The notes under the pieces: generated by a model
Told to the model about the DNA's origin: nothing
What the model saw: only the letters and a program-made list of their open reading frames with translations
The model's database searches: none
In this document: positions 51,312 to 60,870 of the stretch, piece after piece
Layout of the letters: every line of letters begins with the position of its first letter
Position numbering within the stretch: the first letter of the stretch is position 1
From: Arcanobacterium_A bovis
Lineage (GTDB): Bacteria > Actinomycetota > Actinomycetes > Actinomycetales > Actinomycetaceae
Strand: one strand, 5' to 3'
Assembly (NCBI RefSeq): GCF_042655305.1
Contig: NZ_JBHSLR010000009.1
Length of the DNA: 64,000 nucleotides
Made by a program: the position numbers and the translations under genes

Positions 51312-53126
51312 ATGGACAAATTCTTTAATACAGTTCGCGGTTATCCGCTTCGCCGTACACATGACGGCATACTCGGTGGCGTATGCTCCGGTATCGCACA
51401 CCGCTGGGGGCTAAACCCCATTCTCATCAGAATCCTTTTCGCGCTCGGACTCTTGTTCGGCGGTCTCTCGTTCTTTATCTATGGTCTTTTGTGGCTCCTA
51501 GTGCCTACATATCCAGAAAATAAGATCTCACTTGAGCAAACACTCCGTGGCAATCCGCAAGGTAGCACTCTAGTGGCAGGAATCATGACATTCCTTGGGC
51601 TAGTGAGCATTTCTTCACTGGGACATATCGCAAAAGCCCTCACAATTGGGCTACTCATGATGCTGATACCACTTCTTGTAGTGGCATTCGCTGTTTGGGC
51701 AATCATTGTGTGGGGTTCGAAGAAAAACCGTCCTCAGCCTCCATTTGACCAAACGCCAGGCGCTTCGTCGCCGTATGGAAATTCCTACGGCGTATACGAA
51801 AACCCTGCTGCGCCGTCGTCTGAAGGAGTAGCTTACGACGCAAATACTGCTTGGCCATCGGCATCAGATACTCCCACCGAGCAGTCTGATTATTCGCAAC
51901 AGAATGCGTATTTTGCTGGCAATAACAATGGCTACTATTCTGCGCCCAGCCCAGTGAATCCCACTGCCCCGTATGAGGCTGCTCCAAAAGTGGCAAAAGT
52001 GAAAACTCCTGCGGCATCTGGAACATATATCGCCAGTGTAGTGGCACTTGCCCTTGCGATACCCGCCATTGTGCTCCTCGCAGGAGGAACTATCGGAAGC
52101 GCCCTTGCTGCTATTGGCGCCGGCGTCGTAATTCTCGGTATCGGAATCGCAGTGGCAGGCGCACGTGGACTGCGCGCAACCTGGCTCACCGTATTGGCCT
52201 GGCTTTTGGCACCTCTTGCTGCTGGAGCGCTTATTCTGGGTATCGCCACGCCAAGCAATATGCTCAAAGATCCGAACTATCGGACGTTCGTGTTCACGTC
52301 CTCGCTGGCAGATAGCAATAACACCTCGTCGATTTTTAATACCAGCACGATAAACATCTCCAAAGATACGAGCGAACAGAATGCAGATATTTCTGCCATG
52401 ATTTCAGATATGAAATTTGTGCTTTCTGATAATGAGCCGGTGATCTTCGAGCTCAATGGCTACGGAGAGCTTTCCATTCAGAACTCGATGGGATGGAGCG
52501 TGCTCAATGAAGACAATAAGCCAGTGCTGAGCTTGGATAACCAAGAGATGATGAAGAAGGCTTCAGCAGACAAGAAAGCTGAGAAGCGCAAAGACGAACA
52601 AAAAGATCGTGAAGACGCCCAATCTCGAGGTAAAGAACAGGCAAAGCTTCAGGACGAACAGCAACCAGCCCAGCAGGCACAGCATCAAGGCAAACAGCAA
52701 CCAGAGCTTCAGGCGCAACAACCTGACAAAGAGCAAAACGAAATGCAGGGAAACATGCGTAAAAGCTCTTTGCGCATCGAAATCGCTGGTTCGATGAGCG
52801 TAGCAAACCCTGCTGCTGTGAAGGATCCAAGCAAAGCACGTCATATTCGCCTTGATTTCACAGTTGGACGAATAGTCATTAAAGATGCCACGGCACTTGA
52901 TCCTGCTACTCACATGGGTGGACCCACCTCGGATCGTCCAGCAGGGTTAACGCCTCCCCCAGGTGCACCGAATATGACAGGCGATCCTAATGTGCAACCC
53001 GATCCAAACGCACCAAGTACATCGGGAGCACCACCTGCACCAGGAACACCAAGTGCACCTACTGGAACAACTGCCCCTGTTGCACCTACTGCACCACAGG
53101 GAACCAATGAAGGAGGCAACAAATGA
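51312..53126 (+). CDS. Large PspC-domain membrane protein
   Basis: 604 residues. N-terminal PspC domain (RTHDGILGGVCSGIAHRWGLNPILIRILFALGLLFGG; about 16-52) with two helices, two more helix pairs (about 85-135 and 235-320), then an extracytoplasmic beta-rich segment (about 325-420), a Gln/Lys/Asp-rich low-complexity stretch (about 425-485), a beta segment (about 490-545) and a Pro-rich tail. The N-terminus gives membrane-stress response membership; the tail is likely disordered. Function unknown; inferred to be the effector of the adjacent two-component system. Overlaps the next gene by 4 bases. Confidence 0.9.
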   Translation: MDKFFNTVRGYPLRRTHDGILGGVCSGIAHRWGLNPILIRILFALGLLFGGLSFFIYGLLWLLVPTYPENKISLEQTLRGNPQGSTLVAGIMTFLGLVSISSLGHIAKALTIGLLMMLIPLLVVAFAVWAIIVWGSKKNRPQPPFDQTPGASSPYGNSYGVYENPAAPSSEGVAYDANTAWPSASDTPTEQSDYSQQNAYFAGNNNGYYSAPSPVNPTAPYEAAPKVAKVKTPAASGTYIASVVALALAIPAIVLLAGGTIGSALAAIGAGVVILGIGIAVAGARGLRATWLTVLAWLLAPLAAGALILGIATPSNMLKDPNYRTFVFTSSLADSNNTSSIFNTSTINISKDTSEQNADISAMISDMKFVLSDNEPVIFELNGYGELSIQNSMGWSVLNEDNKPVLSLDNQEMMKKASADKKAEKRKDEQKDREDAQSRGKEQAKLQDEQQPAQQAQHQGKQQPELQAQQPDKEQNEMQGNMRKSSLRIEIAGSMSVANPAAVKDPSKARHIRLDFTVGRIVIKDATALDPATHMGGPTSDRPAGLTPPPGAPNMTGDPNVQPDPNAPSTSGAPPAPGTPSAPTGTTAPVAPTAPQGTNEGGNK

Positions 53127-53434
53127 GACTTTCTACCAGCATTTTTGGCCTGTTTGTAACAACAGCGGGAATTCTTACGATCGTGTTCAGCCAAGGATAC
53201 AAGTTTGATGCTCGAATCAGCCTAGTGGTTATTTTACTGGCCTTTGCATTTTTGATTGGAATTGGCGCATTCATCAAGAGCAATCGCGACAAGAAAGCGC
53301 TCGAAAGCTCGACTGAATCAAGTGATTCACACGAGACACCAGCAATGGACGAGGCTACAACCGATAGCACTGTTCATGCTACGACTGACGCCACAACTGA
53401 TATGACACAAGACGAAGTAACGTCCAAGCTCTAA
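53123..53434 (+). CDS. Small two-helix membrane protein
   Basis: 103 residues: two transmembrane helices (about 5-23 IFGLFVTTAGILTIVFS and 30-52 LVVILLAFAFLIGIGAFI) and a Ser/Thr/Asp/Glu-rich tail of about 45 residues, probably disordered. ATGA overlap with the PspC protein gene shows coupled expression. No family name recognised; likely an accessory component of the PspC module. Confidence 0.8.
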   Translation: MRLSTSIFGLFVTTAGILTIVFSQGYKFDARISLVVILLAFAFLIGIGAFIKSNRDKKALESSTESSDSHETPAMDEATTDSTVHATTDATTDMTQDEVTSKL

Positions 53435-53459
53435 GGCATACGTCAGCGATACTAATAGA

Positions 53460-53507
53460 GGGTGGGGAGTATTTGATTCACAAATGTGAATCAAATACTC
53501 CCCACCC
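53460..53507. terminator. Perfect 23-bp hairpin between converging operons
   Basis: GGGTGGGGAGTATTTGATTC continues to 53482, then a two-base loop and an exact complement to 53507. It separates the PspC module from mdh. One of several such perfect hairpins in the window. T-tracts are absent on both sides, apart from TTT near 53511. Confidence 0.8.
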
Positions 53508-53609
53508 CGTTTGGTTCAGCATAGGCAGATCAACACTGTGCCAGATCACCCACTGCACAGCATAAGCAGACCCACACGGCTATGCTTTACCGCTAAATTT
53601 ATGAATGGC

Positions 53610-54608
53610 TCACTTGATGAGGCCGAGTGCACGAACAGCGTCAAGTTCTTCTTGAGCTGCCTTGATGTTTCGCTCAATGCCAGCGCGGGTTGCGTCGGAG
53701 ATCTCAAGACCTTCAACAACCTTCCATTCGCCACCTTCAGCAACAGCCGGGAAACCGAAAATCAAGCCTTCTGGAACGCCGTAATGCGAACCATCCGACC
53801 AAATACCTGGTGTGGTCCAGTTGCCAGCCTCGGTGCCATTTACCCAGTCGTACACATGGTCGATAGCAGCAGAAGCAGCCGAAGCAGCCGATGAAGCTCC
53901 ACGAGCCTCAATAATTGCCGCACCGCGCTTAGCAACGGTTGGCACGAAGTAATCGTTGAGCCAAGCGTCATCAACCAGCTCGGAAGCAGGCTTGCTGGCA
54001 ACGGTTGCCCAGCTGATGTCTGGGTGCTGATCTGCGGAGTGGTTACCCCACACCGTCATGCGCTTGATATCTGCCACGCGAGCACCAGTCTTTTCTGCAA
54101 GCTGAGAAATTGCGCGGTTGTGATCGAGACGCATCATTGCTGTGAAACGCGACTTTGGCACATCTGGTGCCGAGTGAGCAGCAATAACTGCGTTGGTGTT
54201 TGCTGGGTTGCCAACAACCAGAACGCGCACGTCGTCTGCAGCGTTATCGTTGATAGCCTTGCCTTGTGGACCGAAAATTCCACCGTTAGCAGCAAGAAGA
54301 TCAGCACGCTCCATACCAGCGGTACGTGGACGTGCACCAACGAGCAGCGCAACATTTGTTCCAGAGAAAGCTGCGTTAGCGTCGTCATAAACGTTTACAG
54401 ATTCGAGAAGCGGGAATGCGGAATCGTTCAATTCCATAGCTGTTCCCTCAGCCGCAGCAACTGCCTGCGGAATCTCGAGCAGATTGAGGCGAACTGGAAC
54501 ATCAGATCCCAACAGAGCGCCAGATGCGATACGGAAAAGTAGCGCATATCCAATATTTCCAGCAGCACCGGTTACTGTTACTGTAACTGGCTTCTTGAGT
54601 TCTGCCAT
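53610..54608 (-). CDS. mdh: Malate dehydrogenase
   Basis: 332 residues from the ATG at 54608 (GGAG nine bases upstream; an in-frame TTG 9 bases earlier is less likely). Interconverts malate and oxaloacetate. NAD loop GAAGNIGYALLFRIASG, substrate arginine in GARPRTAGMERADLL, GNPANTNA, and the active-site His in NHSADQHPD. Group with cytosolic-type dimeric MDH, as in most Actinobacteria. Confidence 0.96.
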   Translation of the reverse strand: MAELKKPVTVTVTGAAGNIGYALLFRIASGALLGSDVPVRLNLLEIPQAVAAAEGTAMELNDSAFPLLESVNVYDDANAAFSGTNVALLVGARPRTAGMERADLLAANGGIFGPQGKAINDNAADDVRVLVVGNPANTNAVIAAHSAPDVPKSRFTAMMRLDHNRAISQLAEKTGARVADIKRMTVWGNHSADQHPDISWATVASKPASELVDDAWLNDYFVPTVAKRGAAIIEARGASSAASAASAAIDHVYDWVNGTEAGNWTTPGIWSDGSHYGVPEGLIFGFPAVAEGGEWKVVEGLEISDATRAGIERNIKAAQEELDAVRALGLIK

Positions 54609-54735
54609 GTGTTTCAACTCCTATGTTTTGTCAAATGTGGTGATCCACGAAACACTCCTACCCTACTATTTATTTGGAACCTTTACCTATGACTAAAGTG
54701 CTTTAAGCTCATCGATAAAAAGGTTCCCAAGCAGG

Positions 54736-56391
54736 TTAGAAACGGGTATCGCGGTAAAAATTGATCAACGCGCGCGTTGAAGGATCTTGCTTGGCAATTT
54801 CTGCTTCGTCTCCCGCAACTGCGGCCGTGAGCTGATTAGCCATCTGTTTTCCAAGCTCAACGCCCCACTGGTCGAAAGAGTCAATACCCCACACGATGCC
54901 CTGCACAAAGGTAATGTGCTCATATAGTGCGATGAGCTGGCCCAACACTGCGGGAGTGAGCGCTGGTGCCATGATCGACGTCGTCGGCTTATTGCCTGGG
55001 AAAACACGTGCCGATACGATTTCTTCGCGCGTACCCTCCGCCCGAACTTCTTCCTCAGTCTTTCCGAATGCGAGCGCCTTCGTCTGCCCGAAGAAGTTAC
55101 CAAGGAACAGCTCATGCTGATCGAATTCGCCGTCTTTCAGTGCGTATATTGGATTGGAGAATGCGATGAAATCTGCCGGAATCAGTTGCGTACCCTGATG
55201 GATCAGCTGGTAGAAGGCATGCTGGCCATTCGTTCCTGGCTCTCCCCAGAACACCTCGCCGGTCGTCGTCGTCACGTCTGAACCGTCCCAACGCACCCGT
55301 TTGCCATTCGATTCCATCGTGAGCTGCTGCAAATAAGCCGGGAAGCGATGCAAGTACTGTGCATACGGCAACACTGCGTGTGTGGCAGCGCCCATGAAAT
55401 TGCAGTAGAAGATGTTGAGCAAGCCCATCAACAGTGGCACATTTTCTTCATCAACAGCATTCTTGAAGTGCTCATCCATTGTGTTGAATCCGCCCAAGAA
55501 ATCCGCAAATCCTTGTGGTCCAATAGCAATCGCGAGCGAGGTGCCGACGGCGGAATCCACCGAGTAGCGTCCGCCCACCCAGTCCCAGAATCCGAAAGCG
55601 TTGAGCGGATCAATGCCAAATTCGGCCACCTTCTCCAAGTTGGTAGACACTGCCACGAAATGCTTAGCAACAGCTCCTTCGGCGTCGATCCCTGCAGCTT
55701 GCAGTTCTTCAAGAAGCCATGCTCGGGCTTGCCGCGCATTCGTTAGTGTTTCGAGCGTGGTGAACGTCTTGGATGCCACGATGAAGAGCACTGTTTCTGG
55801 ATCAACACCACGCAGCTTCTCACCCAAGTCGGTTGGATCGATATTAGAAATGAACCGACATTCGAGCCCGTCTTGCACATAAGGCTTGAGTGCTTCGTAC
55901 GCCATCACCGGGCCCAGATCCGAACCACCAATGCCGATATTGACGATCGTGGTGATCGGCTTTCCAGTAATGCCACGCCACTGCCCTGACCGCACCCGAT
56001 CAGCAAAATCAAAAATACGTGCGAGTACCTCATGCACGCCAGGGACTACGTCGGCACCGTCTACATATACCGAATTTCCCTCTGGTTGCCGCAAAGCCGT
56101 GTGCAGAACAGAGCGACCTTCGGTTACGTTGATCTTTTCGCCTGCAAACATAGCATCACGACGCTCGCTCAGTTGAACATCGCGCGCCAGCTCAAGCAAA
56201 GCCTCTTTGATCTCGTCGGTTATGTATGACTTCGAAAGGTCAACAAACAACTCGCCGGCCTGATACGAATGGCGCTCTGCGCGCTCAGGATCAGTCTCGA
56301 ACCACGTACGAAAATCTACTCGCAGCTCATCGCGAAGTTTCGCAAGCTTCGCCCAAGCAGGTGTTTGTGTGGCATCAATTGGCATGGCCAT
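54736..56391 (-). CDS. pgi: Glucose-6-phosphate isomerase
   Basis: 551 residues. Interconverts glucose-6-P and fructose-6-P. Motifs: NIGIGGSDLGPVMAYEAL (about 148-165), SKTFTTLETLTNA, GGRYSVDSAVG, MESNGKRV with catalytic Glu, GTNGQHAFYQLIHQG and the C-terminal signature GIDSFDQWGVELGKQMA with the active-site Lys. Divergent from the phosphofructokinase gene, the next step of glycolysis. Confidence 0.97.
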   Translation of the reverse strand: MAMPIDATQTPAWAKLAKLRDELRVDFRTWFETDPERAERHSYQAGELFVDLSKSYITDEIKEALLELARDVQLSERRDAMFAGEKINVTEGRSVLHTALRQPEGNSVYVDGADVVPGVHEVLARIFDFADRVRSGQWRGITGKPITTIVNIGIGGSDLGPVMAYEALKPYVQDGLECRFISNIDPTDLGEKLRGVDPETVLFIVASKTFTTLETLTNARQARAWLLEELQAAGIDAEGAVAKHFVAVSTNLEKVAEFGIDPLNAFGFWDWVGGRYSVDSAVGTSLAIAIGPQGFADFLGGFNTMDEHFKNAVDEENVPLLMGLLNIFYCNFMGAATHAVLPYAQYLHRFPAYLQQLTMESNGKRVRWDGSDVTTTTGEVFWGEPGTNGQHAFYQLIHQGTQLIPADFIAFSNPIYALKDGEFDQHELFLGNFFGQTKALAFGKTEEEVRAEGTREEIVSARVFPGNKPTTSIMAPALTPAVLGQLIALYEHITFVQGIVWGIDSFDQWGVELGKQMANQLTAAVAGDEAEIAKQDPSTRALINFYRDTRF

Positions 56392-56772
56392 AGACGTAAC
56401 TCCTCAAAAATGGAATATGCGACATGAAATATTCAGTGTGTTGTTGCCGCACAAAATATGTTACCCGCCACCCTCACTGTGAAACCATTCCAACGTCCTG
56501 CAAAGTGCTTTGCTCGCAGAGCAGATCGTCTAGAGATGTTCGCCTCTCACACGCAAACTAGTCCACGAGCTATTCGCCCCTCACGAGCCGATCGTTCACG
56601 ACGATTGCACGCTTTCCAATTTTCCGGAATCAGCCCTGCCCAGATCAGAATAAGCTGATCTAAATCACGTATCATATTGTGGGGTATGTTGCCCACGGCT
56701 GTAACTGCAGCTGACCGCTATCGCGTAACTATTACCGCGTATCCAATACCGCGCAAGAAGAGGAGCAGGCAG
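56392..56772. other. Divergent promoter region between pgi and the phosphofructokinase gene
   Basis: 381 bases with no gene. The kinase frame is open back to 56677 (in-frame ATG at 56686), but the ribosome site and homology place the start at 56773. It should carry both promoters and control sites for glycolysis; I could not pick out clear -35/-10 pairs. Confidence 0.5.
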
Positions 56773-59100
56773 ATGAGCGAAGTTGATCATTCTGTGCAGC
56801 ATTCTGATTTTCCATTGACCAGCACTGATCACCAGCATCAGACGCCGGATAACGCAGTGCGAATTGGAGTGCTCACATCTGGTGGCGATGCTCAGGGAAT
56901 GAACGCTGTGGTGCGTGCTGTAGTACGTACAGCATTACATGAAGGTGCCATCCCATTTGCCATTCGTGAGGGGTGGAAAGGCGCTGTGTTCGGCGGCGAT
57001 CTTATCCAAGAGATGTCGTGGAATGACGTTTCGGGAATTCTCGCTGCTGGTGGAACCCATATTGGCACCGCGCGCTGCGCAGAGTTTCGTGAACGCGCCG
57101 GAATTAAGCAAGCCGTAAAGAACCTGGTAGAGCATGGCATTGACCGTCTCGTTATCATCGGTGGAGACGGCACACTCTCCGGAGCAGACGAATTACGCGA
57201 ACTGTGGCCAGAGCTCCTTGCCGAGCTTGCTACGGAAGGCGAAATTTCTGCTGAATTAGCGCATGAGCACCAAAAACTCCATATTGCCGGCGTGGTGGGT
57301 TCTATCGATAACGATCTCGTGGGCACTGATATGACGATCGGTGCCGACTCGGCGCTTCATCGCATTGTCGAAGCCCTTGATGCACTCTCATCAACAGCTG
57401 CTTCTCACCAACGCACCTTCGTGATTGAGGTGATGGGACGCCGCTGTGGCTACCTCGCCTTGATGAGCGCCATCGCTGGTGGCTGCGATTATGTTTTCAT
57501 TCCAGAGCTCCCACCAGCTGATGGCTGGGAGGATGCCATGTGCGAGAAGCTGCGAATCGGACGTGCTCATGGCCGACGCGACTCGATGGTGATCGTGGCG
57601 GAAGGCGCAACTGACCGCGCAGGAAATCCGATCACTGCCACGATGGTGAAAGAAATTCTGGAACAGAAACTCGGTGAAGACGCTCGCGTAACTTCGCTTG
57701 GTCATGTACAACGTGGTGGAACGCCGTCAGCATACGACCGCTGGATGCCTACGCTGCTCGGATACACTGCGGCACACGACGTCATTCACGCTTCGGACTC
57801 GAACGAGCCGGTCATCATTGGAACGCAACGCAACCGCCTTGTGCGCCTGCCAATGATGGAAACGATCAAGAATACGCGCGCCGTAAAAGACTACTTAGCC
57901 GCAGGTAACTGGGATGCCGCCATCGCATCGCGCGGAAAAGGCTACCGCGAAATGATCGATATCTTCGAGACAATTTCGTGGCCCGTGCCGACGCCGAAGT
58001 ACTCGCTACCCACGTCACCACGTGTTGCTATTGTTCACGCTGGTGGTTTAGCACCAGGCATGAATGCTGCCGCGCGTGCCGCCGTCAAGCTTGGACTTGA
58101 CCGCGGTTTCACCATGCTTGGAGTTGAAGGCGGTTTTCCTGGTTTGCTTGACGCCAAAGTTCGCGAGTTAAACTGGGGCGATGTTGAAGGTTGGGTGGAA
58201 GACGGCGGTGCCGAGCTTGGTACCCGACGCACAATTGCGTCTGTGGATCAGTTTTACCAGCTCTCACGCGGTATCGAAAACGCCCGAATTGATGCGCTCA
58301 TTGTGATCGGTGGATTCAAAGGTTACAAGGCTGCCTACGAAATGGTGCGCGAGCGCGACCGCTACCCTGCTTTCCGTATCCCTATTATTTGCGTTCCTGC
58401 CAGCATCGACAATAACTTGCCAGGTTCTGAGCTAGCAATCGGTGCCGACACCGCTTTGAACAACAACGCTCAGATTCTTGACCGGATTAAACAGTCGGCT
58501 TCGGCATCGCAGCGCTGTTTTGTGGCCGAAACGATGGGACGCCGCTGTGGCTACCTCGCCTTGATGAGCGCTATCACTACCGGAGCCGAGCAGGTATACC
58601 TTTCCGAGACTGGCATTACCTTGCCTCAACTCGCCGAGGATACCGCCCGTATGATTAATGCTTTCAAGGGCGGACGCAATCTCTATTTGGTGATTCGCAA
58701 CGAAGACGCCTCAGAGTACTACACCACCGATTTCATCTCACGAATTTTTGAAGAAGAAGGTGGCGGACTCTTTGATGTGCGCTCTTCGATTCTTGGGCAC
58801 ATGCAGCAAGGCGGTAATCCCACTCCCTTTGATCGAACCTTGGCTGTGCGCATGATGCACAAGGCTATTGACGTTTTGTACGAGCAGTTTGAGCAGCGAA
58901 AAGACGGCGCAATCCACGTAGGTCAGCACGACGGCGTGATTGAGGCATTCCCTATTTCGCACATGCCCGACCTCATTGATATGGAATCACGATTGCCCTA
59001 CGAGGCGTGGTGGCACGATCTTAAAGATGTGCTCTATGTGATGGCTGATCAGCATTTTGATAAGAAAATTGGCACATTGCCGCTGGTGATTGAAGATTAA
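56773..59100 (+). CDS. pfkA: Eukaryotic-type double-domain 6-phosphofructokinase
   Basis: 775 residues from the ATG at 56773 (AGGAG upstream), twice the bacterial length. N-half (about 30-420): ATP loop LTSGGDAQGMNAVVRAVVR, VIIGGDGTLSGAD, catalytic Asp in GSIDNDLVGTDMTIGADS, EVMGRRCGYLAL, GHVQRGGTPSAYDR. C-half (about 425-775): AGGLAPGMNAA, IGGFKGYKAA instead of GGDG, IDNN instead of the catalytic IDND, ETMGRRCGYLAL and GHMQQGGNPTPFDR. This active-N, inactive regulatory-C pattern, and even the connecting segment, are those of animal/fungal PFK-1 from memory of the human sequence. Predicted to phosphorylate fructose-6-P with ATP, with an allosteric site in the C-half. Confidence 0.93.
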   Translation: MSEVDHSVQHSDFPLTSTDHQHQTPDNAVRIGVLTSGGDAQGMNAVVRAVVRTALHEGAIPFAIREGWKGAVFGGDLIQEMSWNDVSGILAAGGTHIGTARCAEFRERAGIKQAVKNLVEHGIDRLVIIGGDGTLSGADELRELWPELLAELATEGEISAELAHEHQKLHIAGVVGSIDNDLVGTDMTIGADSALHRIVEALDALSSTAASHQRTFVIEVMGRRCGYLALMSAIAGGCDYVFIPELPPADGWEDAMCEKLRIGRAHGRRDSMVIVAEGATDRAGNPITATMVKEILEQKLGEDARVTSLGHVQRGGTPSAYDRWMPTLLGYTAAHDVIHASDSNEPVIIGTQRNRLVRLPMMETIKNTRAVKDYLAAGNWDAAIASRGKGYREMIDIFETISWPVPTPKYSLPTSPRVAIVHAGGLAPGMNAAARAAVKLGLDRGFTMLGVEGGFPGLLDAKVRELNWGDVEGWVEDGGAELGTRRTIASVDQFYQLSRGIENARIDALIVIGGFKGYKAAYEMVRERDRYPAFRIPIICVPASIDNNLPGSELAIGADTALNNNAQILDRIKQSASASQRCFVAETMGRRCGYLALMSAITTGAEQVYLSETGITLPQLAEDTARMINAFKGGRNLYLVIRNEDASEYYTTDFISRIFEEEGGGLFDVRSSILGHMQQGGNPTPFDRTLAVRMMHKAIDVLYEQFEQRKDGAIHVGQHDGVIEAFPISHMPDLIDMESRLPYEAWWHDLKDVLYVMADQHFDKKIGTLPLVIED

Positions 59101-59125
59101 CAATTCACGGCGAGCAATCGGGTTT

Positions 59126-59154
59126 AAAGGCCAGAGCACAACGCTCTGGCCTTT
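59126..59154. terminator. Terminator of the phosphofructokinase gene
   Basis: 12-bp perfect stem AAAGGCCAGAGC / GCTCTGGCCTTT, loop ACAAC, 25 bases after the stop codon and between converging genes. The A-left, T-right flanks make it usable in both directions. Confidence 0.8.
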
Positions 59155-59195
59155 ACCCCTTTACCCCTCACTTTTTGGGGCGATTTCGCAAACAT

Positions 59196-59245
59196 CTCCA
59201 CATATATCGAGACCATGCAAAATCCACACCAAATTCCGGCGGTGT
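59196..59245. repeat. Second copy of a TATATCGAGA-containing intergenic block
   Basis: The segment with ATATATCGAGACCATGCAAA and CACACCAAATTCC resembles 13203-13245 (ATATCGAGATGTTGTCAAAT...CGCACCAAAATTC) in order, spacing and orientation, with many substitutions. Both lie in intergenic DNA. Short dispersed element or shared operator plus flank. Confidence 0.4.
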
Positions 59246-59269
59246 ACCCATAGCTACGCAATTGAATAG

Positions 59270-60565
59270 TTAAGATTCTGTTTCCGCGCCAGGTTCGTCC
59301 TTGATGATTTCGGCATAAACCCGATCAATCCGGCGTTGATCCATGGCACGAACTGTGAAGCGTACGCCGTCAAGCTCCACTTGGTCGCCAACTTCAGGCA
59401 TTCTTCCCAGCTCATTAACGATGAAACCACCAAGCGTATCAAACGGACCCTCAGGAAGTTCTAGGTTAATGTACTTGTTTACTTCTGCCCGCCCCAGCAA
59501 ACCAGAAACCTCACCACCAGCGGTGATCTCCACCATCGCCGTTGATTCAGAATCGTATTCGTCGTTAATCTCGCCAACAAACTCCTCGACTACGTCTTCA
59601 ATGGTCACAAGGCCATCGGTGCCACCATATTCATCGACGATAATTGCTAGGTGTGCATTTTGGTTGCGCATCTCGGTGAGTGCAGCGAGTACAGGCTTTC
59701 CTTCTGGAAAGAAAATTACTGGCCGCACAATATCGCGCACTGTCTTGATCTGCGGATCAGGAGCAATAAGATCGCGAATATGGATGAAGCCGATCACTTC
59801 GTCGTCGTTCGAATTGTCGCGAACGGGATAACGCGAGTGTTCCAACTCGTTGACCTTGGCTTGCACCTGTGCAATCGTAGTGCTTGCATCGAGGAAATCG
59901 ACTTCGGTGCGCGGCGTCATCACTTCTTCAACCGAGCGTGTACCCACCGACAGCAAATCGACCACCATAGAGCGTTCCGTCTCTGGAATGGCCTCGTAAC
60001 CTGCAACGTACGTGCGTAGTTCTTCGGCGTCCATCTCTTCACGCTTTTCGTTGGGATCGCGACCGAGCAAGCGCAACACAATATTCGTAGAAAGTCCCAA
60101 GAACCAAATAACAGGCCGCAACAAAGAGGTGATAATACTCAGCGGATAAGCCACTACTAGTGCAAACGTTTCGGCGCTCTGCATTGCCAAACGCTTGGGC
60201 ACCAGCTCACCAAAGACAATCGACAAATAGGAAATAACTATCGTAGTGACGATAAATGCCGTGTTATTGGCAGCGCTTGTGCCCATGTAATTTTCGAGCC
60301 AGGGCACTATGAGCGGCGCAATTTCAGCAGCACCGAACGATGCCGAGAAGAAACCAGCCAGTGTAACGCCCACTTGCACAGCTGAAAGAAAACGGTTGGA
60401 ATCGGCGGTGAGTGCTTGAATTTTCTTTCCAGAGCGCGAGCGGAAGGCCATTGACTCGATTTGTGTATCGCGCAGGGAAACGAGCGCCATTTCGGATGCG
60501 GCGAAAAACGAACCGATCAGCGTAAAAACGAGTACGAAAACAATATTCGTCAGCAGCGGACTCAC
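59270..60565 (-). CDS. CNNM/CorC-HlyC family membrane protein with CBS pair
   Basis: 431 residues, GTG start overlapping the DUF3017 stop (GTGA). N-terminal CNNM/DUF21 membrane domain (three to four helices, about 5-170; FAASEMALVSLRDTQIESMA, FGELVPKRLAMQ), then two CBS motifs (about 200-330; VMTPRTEVDFLDAS, AIIVDEYGGTDGLVTIEDVVEE) and a CorC/HlyC transporter-associated domain at the C-terminus. Members export Mg2+/Co2+ or act in their homeostasis; the hemolysin label is historical. Confidence 0.93.
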   Translation of the reverse strand: MSPLLTNIVFVLVFTLIGSFFAASEMALVSLRDTQIESMAFRSRSGKKIQALTADSNRFLSAVQVGVTLAGFFSASFGAAEIAPLIVPWLENYMGTSAANNTAFIVTTIVISYLSIVFGELVPKRLAMQSAETFALVVAYPLSIITSLLRPVIWFLGLSTNIVLRLLGRDPNEKREEMDAEELRTYVAGYEAIPETERSMVVDLLSVGTRSVEEVMTPRTEVDFLDASTTIAQVQAKVNELEHSRYPVRDNSNDDEVIGFIHIRDLIAPDPQIKTVRDIVRPVIFFPEGKPVLAALTEMRNQNAHLAIIVDEYGGTDGLVTIEDVVEEFVGEINDEYDSESTAMVEITAGGEVSGLLGRAEVNKYINLELPEGPFDTLGGFIVNELGRMPEVGDQVELDGVRFTVRAMDQRRIDRVYAEIIKDEPGAETES

Positions 60566-60846
60566 ATAACCCCCGAAATTTGAACAATATTAGGCGTATC
60601 GCCCCACATCCCAAAGTATGCCAGCGCAATTGCCAAAACGCACAAGGTGAGCACATCTATCGCAGTTGAGCGAATGCAGGGAACAAGACGGCGCAAGCTA
60701 CTCATTCGCACGCATGCTAACAGCACCAAAGCACCTGAAAGAACGAGCGCTGCAGATTGCACACCAAAGGTGATGCCAACAACCAGCACAAGCGCCAGCG
60801 TTCCAAGCATCGCTATATAGTAACCAACCGGGGGTAAGCCTTTCAC
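60562..60846 (-). CDS. DUF3017 family membrane protein
   Basis: 94 residues, three hydrophobic segments (about 8-25, 29-44, 62-80) with the family-specific RLVPCIRSTAIDVLTLCVLAIAL. DUF3017 proteins sit next to purH, folD or mdh in Actinobacteria; the role is unknown. It lies 24 bases after purH and overlaps the CNNM gene. Confidence 0.88.
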   Translation of the reverse strand: MKGLPPVGYYIAMLGTLALVLVVGITFGVQSAALVLSGALVLLACVRMSSLRRLVPCIRSTAIDVLTLCVLAIALAYFGMWGDTPNIVQISGVM

Positions 60847-60870
60847 AACTCCACTTTATCGGTTTACTGC

